Origin: Russula earlei
Taxonomy: Eukaryota > Basidiomycota > Agaricomycetes > Russulales > Russulaceae
Assembly (NCBI GenBank): GCA_025769875.1
Contig: JAGFNK010000558.1
Coordinates: forward strand, 1-33,843
Length of the DNA: 33,843 bases
Reading direction: 5' to 3'
Positions 11,042 to 20,333 of the stretch are shown piece after piece (position 1 is the stretch's first letter; every line of letters starts with the position of its first letter). A program made the position numbers and the translations under genes. The notes beneath the pieces were generated by a model. The model did not search any database and was not told where the DNA came from. It saw only the letters and a list, made by a program, of their open reading frames with translations.

Positions 11042-12452
11042 TTACGAGGAGCAACACGCAGGTCTATACGTTCTCTTCTTCCCAGCCATAGCGTCGCCGA
11101 GATGCACAGTACTAACATTGCCAATAAGATTTGGGGCGCCCATGTGAGCCTCGTCCCATTCCCAGCGCATGACAACGCGCTGGGCAACATAGGCAAACAC
11201 GTCCGACACGCCTGCGCCCGTTTTAGCGGAGGTGAAGAATAACTTGGGGCCTCGCGGCGGACGGGGGTGCGCTGCCCGCGCCAGCGTGCGTACGGCGGCG
11301 TATCGGGCCGGCGTGATGGTGGGCGCGGTTGAGGTCGACATCGTCGATGTCGAGAGCGAGCGGTGTGATCTCTGCGTGTGTACGGGCGGGGAGGAGGGAG
11401 ACGAAGGCGAGCGGGAGCGCGACAGAGGGGAGGAGAGCGCAGATTCGTATGGCTCGTGGCCGTCGGAGAAGGACGAAGCGGGGGTGTGGAAGGAGGTGAA
11501 CCCGGTGTGCGCGGAGCTCACCGTCCCGTAGGGCGCGAGGTTGAAATGCGAATTGGGAGAGAGCAACTTGGACGCGTGCTTGTGGCCACGAGGGACGTGG
11601 AGGTCGGTCGGCGGCGTGCGTGGAGGAAAGAGTAAGGTGGGCGTTGAGCTTTCCCCGTCGGCGTCGACATCGTCGTCAGCGTCGGAGGTCGCGTGACGGA
11701 CAACGGCCAGATGGGTCTCGTCCGTAGGAATGACGTCCTCCGGCACCGCTCCAGTCGAGTCCAAGCTTCCATCATTGCGCACGACGACGTCATCATCGGA
11801 TTCGCAGGCCGGCAAGTGTCGGCGCGTCCAGTTCCACTCATCGTCTGGTGTCGCAGGACTACTGGACGGGGGCTCCGACGGCGGGACGAGTTCGTCGATG
11901 AAGCGTAAGGCATCCCATTCCGAGACAGCGCCGTCCGTCGAACTGTGCGAGAGATCGGTCTTGTTTCCGACCACCACGAGACAGTATTCCTCCATTTCCT
12001 CTTCGCCAAGGGGCAACTGAGCACAAAACTCGGACCACCAGCGGTCGAGGGCGCGCAGCGTCTCGGGTTTGTTGACGTCGAAGATGAGAATGACGGCATC
12101 CGCACCACGGAAAAAAGCAGAAGAGAGCGACGAGAAGCGTTCTTGCCCGGCCGTGTCCTGCGGTCGCGTGAGCGAACAAGATGGAAGGAAGGGCCAGGTC
12201 ACGGACCCAGATTTGGAGAGTCACCGTCTCTTGAGGGTTTGAGTGATGGGGTAGTGTTTTGGTGATGAAGTCGGTCCCAATGGTCGAACGGTAACCTGCG
12301 GAGAAGCGACCAGAGACATACTATAGCATCGTGTGATTTCGATGAGCGAACAGAGGAACACGAGACGAGCAGATGGTCCCGCCCACCTGGTTGCGCAGGC
12401 TCGTCTTCCCCACTCCAGAGTTTCCGATGATAACGAGCTTGACGGTACGCAT
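11042..12452 (-). CDS. Rab-family small GTPase (Ypt7/Rab7-like) with a long insert
   Basis: Three exons, 12452-12387, 12320-12207 and 12157-11042, give 431 residues. G1 is GNSGVGKTSL (from residue 9); switch I is YRSTIGTDFITK; G3 is WDTAGQE (60-66) followed by RFSSLSSAFFRGADAVILIF; G4 is NKTD (125-128); G5 is SAKTG (370-374). The C-terminus CCSS has paired cysteines (428-429), as used for double prenylation of Rabs. The switch and G3 sequence point to the late-endosome/vacuole Rab7 group, so membrane fusion at the vacuole is the likely role. In ordinary Rab7, G5 follows G4 by about 30 residues; here about 240 residues separate them, acidic at first (DDDVDADGESS) and then Ser/Pro-rich (SPLSRSRSPSSPSSPP). 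The insert sits in one intronless exon, so it is not an unspliced intron with stops. The start at MRTVKLVIIG fits Rabs; an in-frame ATG 37 codons upstream exists. Confidence 0.88.
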
Positions 12453-12562
12453 GTCGTCTATCGTCAGCGTACAGCGCGAATTATTTATTCCCGGGCGCGA
12501 GTGGAAATTCCCTGCTGCCCTGACGGTGGGTGTGGGTGTGGCTGCTGAGTTCAACTTTGCCA
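12453..12562. promoter_or_regulatory. Compact bidirectional promoter region, Rab / ATP23
   Basis: Only 110 bases separate the divergent start codons of the Rab-like gene and ATP23. Both promoters and both 5' leaders must lie in or overlap this stretch. It contains TTATTTATTC near 12480 and GT-rich GGTGGGTGTGGGTGTGG near 12525; neither is a proven factor site. Confidence 0.5.
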
Positions 12563-13483
12563 ATGAACAGCGACGACACCGCTAGGCAAACCTACGCAGC
12601 AGAGCCCCCACCGGTCTCCGAACCCCTCCCGCCGTCAGAAAACAGGATATTCAGGAAATGGCGCAGAGAGTTCTCTCTGCTTACGGGGTACGGTATAGAT
12701 CCTACCGAACGGGTCGACACGATCAACCGTCGTAACTGCGAACGATGGAAAAGGGACCTCTTGAATTACAGCATGTCTGTCCATCCCTCTGTATTTTCCC
12801 ATTTGCTCACGCAGACGATACAGGTCCGCCAGTACAGTTCATGCTCAAGCATCTCAAATTGGCAGGTGTGGTCTGCACGCCGGCCCACATCCCCTGTGTG
12901 CCCTGCGATCTCACGCGTTCTGGAGGATTTTCTCCAGACGCTGGCGCAGTTGCGCTTTGCCAGGGCAATTTTCTCAACAAGAAACATATGGAGCATACCC
13001 TCGTGCATGAACTTGTGCACATGTACGATCACGCGGTATTCAACGTGGATTGGAGTGACCTGCGATACCATGCGTGCAGCGAGGTGCGTCCTTCGTGTCA
13101 TCATCATGCATCTCTATCCCGCATCGTTACCGACCGATATACATTCTTAAGATCCGCGCAAGCAGCTTGAGTGGAGACTGCTCATGGGTACGAGAGATCC
13201 AACGTGGGATCTTCTCTTTCTCCAAGCAGCACCAGGTGCGCGTGGTGTCGTGTCATTTACAGGCTCACGCTGACGCTGCCCCTAGGCTTGTGTCCGGAGA
13301 CGTGCTGTCTTATCTGTGATGGCTAATCCCAACTGTCATAACAGGGAGACCGCGGAGCGTGCTGTAAACGAGGTCTGGGAGAGCTGTTTCAATGACACAA
13401 GACCGTTCGATGAGGTATGTCGATGATATATTTATATTTCTTGCGAGTTCTCCCATCTTGACGAAACTTCCAAGATATATTGA
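12563..13483 (+). CDS. ATP23: Mitochondrial inner membrane metalloprotease Atp23 (M76)
   Basis: Five exons, 12563-12770, 12824-13083, 13152-13235, 13286-13414 and 13475-13483, give 229 residues ending RPFDEIY. The zinc-metalloprotease motif HELVH (131-135, in [11 protein letters not shown]) is intact. Family signatures follow in order: [64 protein letters not shown], and [18 protein letters not shown] with its many cysteines. Atp23 acts in the mitochondrial intermembrane space; in yeast it matures Atp6 and helps assemble the Fo part of ATP synthase. The length is normal for the family. Intron 1 (12771-12823) uses a GC donor (GCATGTCT): only this junction gives the family sequence [13 protein letters not shown], and no GT alternative keeps frame. 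The last exon has just 9 coding bases. The gene is divergent from the Rab gene. Confidence 0.93.
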
Positions 13484-14483
13484 TAGATATAAGCCTATGT
13501 CTGACCTTCACACTGCTCTTGGTCTGTCATCATCACTCCACATAGCGTTTGTTTAGTGGTCTGGTGCTTTACAATACATCTCTTCTTAAAGTGATAATGG
13601 CTTTGGTATCACGGTTTTATGAGATGACTGACCACCCGCTGTGCGGAGCGTGACTTCCTTACAGTGTTCTAGTGTTCTTGCAACGGCTGCGTCCGGCCTC
13701 AAGACCACCCCTCACTTCCTCGTCTCCTATCATGGTCGCTGTTCTCGCTCGATCATAAGGCGATTCCCGTCTTCATTTCATCCGTCCCCTTTTTTCATCC
13801 CATCTATGACATCGTCAGTATTTTGGGGACCTTCAGATCTCATCTCTAGGACACATACTCTACATGTCGTCTGGCCGCCATGAAAACCACTCCGCCTCCA
13901 CCTTCTCGCTGTGACTCGTGTGCTGTTCACGATTTGTATAGCGATCCGTCCATCTTTATGCGCAGTCTCGTTTCTGCAGTGTGCCAGGGCCAAGGCGTCT
14001 CTTCCTTCTGACTCGGTGTTCTGTGGTTTCTCCTCTTCTTTTCCCCTTGGCATCCTCCCTGCCATTTCTCCTATATCACACATGTGTGAGTATCCTCAAC
14101 TTGATGGCTGGCGTCGGGTGTGATTGTAATGCCACCCTCTGCAAAGTCCATGACACAGGAACTTCCAGTATTGCCGCATTGCTCGCATGCACCCTCCGCA
14201 CGCTGCATTTCTGAGCCCCCCCCCCCCCCGCTTCACTCATCCTCTGCGTTATAGACATTTTGGCGCCGCAAAGTAATGACGACACCAGCGCCACACGGCC
14301 ACTATCATTCACACCTCCTCACATCGACGTGCACCTCGTCACACCTAATCGGGGACTACAACACATCCATCACATCATTCGATTGCCATCATGATGGCCT
14401 ACACCCATAGCTGTGCAAGTGTTATTTCTGCTGCTCTGATGTCGATGTAGGATGCCCCAAGCCCAACCAATGGTGGTGTAAGG
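13484..14483. other. Intergenic region with a C14 run
   Basis: I see no gene. The stretch is rich in pyrimidines (many CTCC, TTCC and CATC words) and has a run of 14 C at 14216-14229. Open frames of 70-100 codons on both strands show no family features. The first part is probably the ATP23 3' UTR. Confidence 0.5.
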
Positions 14484-15269
14484 AAGATTATGGCTGGCCA
14501 CGGAATCACGTGCGGAAACTGCGACGCGACACGACGTGACGCCCTCTTTCTCTCCCTTGCCACTGACCGCATGCCCACGTTACCACCTTGCGCCCGACGT
14601 CAAGACCTCAACCACATCGCCCAGCCCTCCCCACCGACCACGTGCACACGCACGCCAACTCCCTCTTGTTCCAGGCCGTTCGCCACCGACCGCACGCCCA
14701 CGACCTTGCACCTGACATCAAGACCCCGACCGCATCGTACACCGCATCCCTTACCCCTCGCCACCGACCACGCGCGCACGCCACGCCACGGCACACGCGA
14801 CGTGTCTGTGTCACAAACCTTTCATGACCGCCTCGACTGCCTCACCCAGTCTCAATTCCCTTTCATGCCTCTCCCTCCCTTTTGCATGCTGATTCCTTTC
14901 ATATCTCCCTTTAGTACTCTCTCCTGTATATAAACTGTTTAGCTTATATACAGGAGAGAGTACTAAAGGGAGATATGAAAGAAATCAGCATGCGAAAGGG
15001 AGGGAGAGGCATGAAAGGGAATTGAGACTGGGCAAGGTGGTTGAGGTGGTCATGAAGGTTTGTGACACAGACACATCATGTGAGCCGGGGCATGGCGTGC
15101 GCGCGTGGTCAGTGGTGAGGGCTGGGCAATGGGGTTGAGATCTTGGTGTCAAACGCGAGGTGGCTTGTCGTGGGCATGCGGTCAGTGGCAAGGGATGAAA
15201 GGGAGAGGCAAAGGGTCACGTCGTGTCGCGTCGCGTTTCCGCACGTGATTCGTGGCCAGCCATAATCTT
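14484..15269. repeat. Large imperfect palindrome (foldback element)
   Basis: The left arm (14484-14931) and right arm (14942-15269) are reverse complements with few mismatches, and meet at a loop of about 10 bases (GTATATAA ... TTATATAC). The outer ends read AAGATTATGGCTGGCCA and TGGCCAGCCATAATCTT. The left arm is about 130 bases longer because an internal unit (ACCGACCACG...GCACGCC) is present twice in tandem, once in the right arm. No clear target-site duplication was found. It is consistent with a non-autonomous foldback or MITE-like element, or a local inverted duplication. Open frames within it look like chance. Confidence 0.8.
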
Positions 15270-16147
15270 AAATAGGACAGACATCATGATAATTTATGCT
15301 TTTTGGGAGAACCACTTTGCATTCCCGGCTGTATATGTTATCAAACGATTCTCGTGTTGAATCCCATTCTATCCTTGTACTGTGCTCTCGAAAGATCAGT
15401 CCCCAAATACCTCATTGATGCCGACATCCAAAGTCTCAAACACATGGGCCCATGTCGAAGCCAACGTGGGTGCAGTTGCAGCGATCCCGGAGGTGAGTTA
15501 GCAAGGCTGGTTACCTGACCCTTGTCCTCACCCGTGCGTTCCAACTCACCCTTCATCTGGCTGCCCCAGTGAGGCTGGATACCGAAGGGTTCAGGTTGCC
15601 TTTGCAGCCTTCCTTTTGAGCTAGCGACAGAATAACTGACTTAAGCCAAGCCGTCATAATGCGCATACTGCCCGGCTACATCCTTTCCATCACCATCTCG
15701 CCCGTCTACCTCTCCCACTCCCTCCACGACTGCCTCCCACCAACGCAGCCTCGTCCATCAACCCCACCACTGCAAATCGTCGCCTCGGGCCCTGTGGTCG
15801 GTGGTCCGGCCGTCCTTTCGACTCTCGCGTTCCCCTTCATCGTGCCTCTCGGTCGCCTTGTGCCTTTCTTTCCCTGCCTTTCATTCGCCTCGCTGCCACT
15901 CCTCACTCGCTTCTGCCTTTCATCGCGCCTCGCTCTCACTCTCGACCGGCCTCGCCCATCTTTCATCCTCTCCAACAATCCGGACGCGTGATGCATCCTC
16001 TTCGCCTCCTCACTCATTTCTACCTCGTTTCTCCTTCGTCCTCCGCCACCACGTCATCGCTCCCGCCCGTCGCCTTTCACCTCCTCTCGCCACTTCTTTC
16101 ACCGTCGGATCACCCATCTCGAGCCCCACGCCTCCTACCACTCGTAT
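15270..16147. other. Intergenic, pyrimidine-rich stretch
   Basis: I see no convincing gene. From about 15660 to 16130 the + strand is dominated by C and T (CTCCC, CTTTC, CTCGC words), which keeps frames open by composition. The frame at 15659-15991 is therefore not counted as a gene. A possible coding remnant around 15400-15490 was not identifiable. Confidence 0.45.
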
Positions 16148-16432
16148 AGCCGACGGTGTGATACCTGACCTCATGGCAGTAACCACAATTTATTCTGGCA
16201 ATCCGTGACCGCAGCTTCGAGCGTGCCCCTGATCTCAGAAAACCGAGTGACCTCTTCCATACCAGGACGCTTCGTGGGATCGTCTTGTGTCTTGTACCAA
16301 GTCAGTCACGAGTGGTTCCATGAATTCGAATCCTTCGTATATCTGTGTTCCCACCCCCATCAAAACAGCGTGAGAGGGGGAAGAAAACTCGACCTGTGTG
16401 TAATTCAAAATAAGTTTCCGAGATCACTAACA
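16148..16432 (-). pseudogene. Inverted, decayed 3' piece of the kinase-like gene
   Basis: The reverse strand here matches the end of the kinase-like gene (about 21300-21610). Both have CTCGGAAACTT, then a diverged intron, then GAATTCATGGAACCACTCGT against GAGTTCATGAAACCACTCGT. The words GACGATCCC(A)(C/T)GAAGCG and GGTTTTCTGAGATC follow, and weaker similarity runs to about 16148 (GAGGTCAG...CCGT(C/T)GGCTAT). Small insertions break the frame and the upstream kinase exons are absent, so it is a fragment. Its orientation is opposite to the direct-repeat copy that starts about 80 bases further on. Confidence 0.75.
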
Positions 16433-16509
16433 TGGTATGTTCGTGTCCTGGTGCATCGGGACCCAACTGAACCGACCTGCCTCCCACTCTCCCATGATGT
16501 CTATTTTTT

Positions 16510-19130
16510 ATTGTCGTCGTAGTGTAGCCCTTTTACCATGAGCGATCTCATTACACCCAATATCTCACCTGCCCATTCATACCTGCTACTGCTAGCGTAG
16601 TACTCTTATCACTCCCCCGTTATCGACTATCGTCGACTTGTAATGATGCATACACCTCTATTCTAGTCGAACCCATTCACTCATATGAGGCCCCGAAATG
16701 ACTGCGTGGACCCTGTCCTCGTCCGGGGTAGGGTGAGGATCCGTGATGAGTTACACCGAAAGGCCAGACACTGCACATCTTGAGACTCAAGATCAGGCGA
16801 AGAGGGCTATTTCAAGAGACCTGTCATTGGTATCCACTTCACATAGTCATTGTTCTCTGAAGATCCTGACACGCCGTCAAATCGAAGAAATGGACGGCGT
16901 TTCTGAAATGCCGTTGACAGCGATTGCACACACCGAGACAGCAAGCATTGGAGCCACAGCTGAAGGGAGCACTCATCACATTGTGTGTGTGCCCCCTGCG
17001 GTGTTGTCCGCGATGGCTGTTCATTTTCCCACTACGGACACAAGTGGGGTTCCACCGGGGATGTCCACGTCAATTGGATGTTCGTCGTGATTCACCTGCG
17101 ATCATATAATGAACACCAAAAACGCGTAGTAGCTTGAGACGAATCGTACACAGCAAGCGTCTTGTTATACACCGCGACGAGAATCGGGAATCGGGAGATA
17201 ATCGCGTAAGATGAAAGGTGGTTTGAAATTGGATCCTTGCATTTGGGCTTAGGAAGAGGCGTCGTTGGAGCACCGACGCAAGTATGGTCCCTTGCACACT
17301 AGCCATTTCATCAATGTCTCCAGGTGATGGGTGCAAAGGACAGCGTCGCCTGTGCGACCAAGTTGTCTCTCAAGGCCGAACAAGGTCCAGCGAATGGCAA
17401 GCAGACAACAAATTTTCGACTCGGAGCTCGCGTCGGAGTTTCGGAGTGTCACGGAGGCTCGGCATCACGCGTCGATGCAGTGCAGTTGGTACCGTTAACT
17501 GAGGTCAGGGCGCGGCAATCGCAACGCAATCCCTTTCCCCAGGACCAGTCCTCACACTCAGCCCCTACCGTACAAGCACCCTTCTGTCCGGATTATTCGG
17601 TTGGGCCGGTGTGGCGACGTCGTGTCCCCTTGTCCGTCGGGTAGAATTTTATTGTCGTTCGTGCCTCATGTCGACCCAGGAACCGCAACCAGGAAGACTC
17701 CATGCCTGAATTTCCCGGCGCATACAAGTGTGTGGGTCCATAGTGACTGATGTCTACCATTGTATTCTGCCCATGGGCGGTTAACGTCATACAAGTAAAG
17801 CGCAAACGCAAAGAACAAGAAGCGGGGGAGATCGCGCCTCTACTCCCACCAGTCCTATCTCGCGGATATCCTAAACGTAGCAGCGGGCTGAAATTGACAC
17901 AAAGGAGAGCGAATCATCGCCTTCGTCACCACCCACCTGCCTCAGTTTTAAATACCCGTTTTCCCTAGGCCGGCTGATTGAGCGGAGCAACGGGGGATTA
18001 ATATTGTATTATTGTTGATCGAACGAGAGAGGACGGCGGAAAGAAAAAAAAAAGCTGGGCGCAAGCGTGTAAATCAATTACGGTATTCGCACTGGGCTGT
18101 TGGGCGTGGGGGGGGGGAAACCTATTGCACCCCCAGCCTGCCCCATCACTCTCCCGTCCCACATCCCACTGGCGTGCCCCTCCCCCCTCTTCATGCCCCC
18201 CACTCGAGCACAACGATACTACCAAGAAAGTCCCCATCCCCACACCTCAGTTCAATATTTTTCTGCGGCATCTACGCCGGCACCGCATCACCATGCCCGC
18301 AGCTCAACGTCGTGCCCTCCAACTTGAGTGTAAATCCTCTCACCTCCCCCTCCCTCGCACTATGGAGCAGTAGGCCAACAGGTGCCGTCTCTCGATGACC
18401 ACGACCTTCTCACTTTTCACCGCGGGAAAAGGGCTTAGGGTACGCTTCCAATATCCTTCCTGGTTGTCGGCCCCGATGGGCGATGCTAATAATTAATCAT
18501 ACTGGGACTAATGTTCATAACTAATATACAGCAGGTATATCCAGAGATAAATAGACAGCTAGCTACAACCGGCCTGAAACGACACCCAACGGGTAAGATG
18601 GACACAAGGCGATGGAAGGCACATAACATGACCTATGGCTCCTCCGATGGGCCAAATATTTCAGTCACGTCGACGGAGGAAATCGTACGGGTTTCCGCTG
18701 ATGAAAAGGTCAGCTCAAAGCCGACACTCGAAGGCCGGGTGCGTCGAGCACCGCGCAAGTCAATTGCCTCACCTTCCTCGCTTATCCCTTGACCTGGGGA
18801 GAAATAGGGTAGGGGCATAGTGACAAGGCGTGGAATAGACCCGTCCTCTGGATGTGAGCTTATGGCAGTGACCGCTATATACAGAATCAGCGTCGAAGGT
18901 GTCGTAGGAATGGCAATGCAGACCTTCAGGAGGTACTACCGGTTGAGACACTGGCGCGAAAATGTTAGCAGGTGCAATCAATTCTTGGAAGCAATGGTAT
19001 CTATCTTACAATCCCTGTCTGTCCTTTCGCCCGAGAAGATTGCAGTCGAAAATGTGGTGACGATGTGCTGGGGCGCTGCATCTCGAGTATGCAAGTTTAA
19101 TACGACGGCTCCTTCTGTTCTACAATCAGC
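16510..19130 (+). repeat. Diverged segmental duplication, copy 1
   Basis: This segment matches 21680-25015 in the same orientation, interrupted by insertions and deletions. Shared words include GACTTGTAATGATGC (16636/21801), ATTTCTGAAATGCCGTTGACA (about 16900/22150), CAAGTAAAGCGCAAACGCAA (17792/23751), a 27-base identity at 17877-17903/23847-23873, and ACGTCGACGGAGGAAATC (about 18667/24538). Its end overlaps the last codons of the gene at 19097-19922. I find no intact gene inside it: parallel open frames at 18511-18792 and 24480-24668 differ as much at replacement as at silent positions on both strands. Confidence 0.8.
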
Positions 19131-19922
19131 ATGATTGGTGGTACGATGAAAGGAATGCGTATCCTACCGCCAGCGGCTTCGTTTTCGAATGTTGTCATTT
19201 CCACCTCATTTAAATCCCTGACATTTACATCGCTTAACGTGGATATCGCATGTGAATCACCAAATGGATTGCTTTGAATGGACGCTAAATAACATTGAAG
19301 GTGTGAGTCAGCCTGGACAAAAGGCGAATAAACCCACCTGTCTCAAACCTATTCCCAGGTGCACTGGTAGCGTCCACAATTTGATTCATGAGACCACGAT
19401 CGACAACTCTGTCAGACTCCTTCTACCAGGGGTTGTCAAGTCAATGAAGATCCTGTGGAGAATATTCACCTTGACGATCTTATACGTGCACTTAGAGAGA
19501 CGTCTATATTTCCTGGCTTGAAGTAGCTTTTGAAACCGAGAGCCATTGTCATTTTCAAGGCTAGCCTTTATTTCTAGCACCCTGTTGCGTTACATTCAAT
19601 GAACCGGTTGTGCTTTATGAATGCATAAAACCAACTCCTTGTAGTTTCTCCGGATCACAATTTGGGTATCGTTTTCGATCAGATTGAGATGTACCTGAAG
19701 GAGGTTGCGCGACCGATCCATGAAAAAATCCCCTTCCCGTGTCTGTCTGCGAGGAGAGAAGGTTTTTCGAATGTCGTCGATCAAACTCCTTCCGATGAGA
19801 TGACCGGATGTTTCGAAGATGCCCGCGTTTATTTCAGGACCATAAGCCATCGAGGTGAGCAATAAGGGAATACTGAACGAGCAGAATCGAAGAATGGTGA
19901 AGGGTGAAGAACGAGATGCCAT
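19097..19922 (-). CDS. Four-exon gene of unknown function
   Basis: I do not recognise this protein. Exons 19922-19636, 19581-19470, 19422-19338 and 19284-19097 join in phase across introns of 54, 47 and 53 nt with good 3' ends, giving 223 residues. The N-terminus has a hydrophobic stretch (FCSFSIPLLLTSMA) that could be a signal peptide or anchor. A basic, probably helical middle follows (NLIENDTQIVIRRNYKEVLE, RFQKLLQARKYRRLSKCTY), then a polar C-terminus (FGDSHAISTLSDVNVRDLNE, GGRIRIPFIVPPIML). The first donor (GTTGGT) is weak and the second ATG of the frame was chosen; an ATG 16 codons upstream is possible. The gene is divergent from the kinase gene, 411 bases apart. Its last 15-20 codons are repeated, decayed, at about 24980-25012. 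It could be an orphan gene of this lineage. Confidence 0.5.
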
Positions 19923-20333
19923 GATCACCAGGTCCTTAAGTACACAAATAGGAGAGCGCTTATGATCCACAGTTTCTTCAAGCTGCCAACTACGGTCAAT
20001 TGGACCTATATGTCTCGATGGCCCCCAAAATTCAAATCCAAGCGGAAAGGGAAACTATTGTGATTTGGGTGTAGCCTACTTCCATGTTGGATTCGGCATG
20101 ACGAACTTTGCCCTCCTTTCCAGGTTCTTGTCTCGATGGATTAAATACATACTCCCCGAGAGGGCAGCGCGATGGTTACGACTCTCTCGCAATGGATTGG
20201 CGCAAGCGTAATTGTGTTGTTGGGTTTGTTGTGCTTGTGCTCGACCAGGGCAAGGAGCATTATGTAATAAGGACGAGACTTTCGAGCAAACCTTGTCACC
20301 CTACACTCCACCCCTCGCCACTCTTGAGTTCGT
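19923..20333. promoter_or_regulatory. Divergent intergenic region
   Basis: These 411 bases lie between two divergent start codons (the unknown gene on - and the kinase-like gene on +) and so should carry both promoters. A TTAAATACATAC string near 20138 is TATA-like for the + strand gene. No other element is clear. Confidence 0.35.

Noticed and set aside
15659..15991. 110-codon frame on the + strand
   Set aside because: The stretch is C/T-rich, which removes stop codons by composition; the product is low-complexity and without family features.
18511..18820. Parallel open frames in both repeat copies (with 24480-24668) as a conserved small protein
   Set aside because: The frames are open on both strands, and the differences between copies change amino acids freely in each reading, so no coding constraint is visible.
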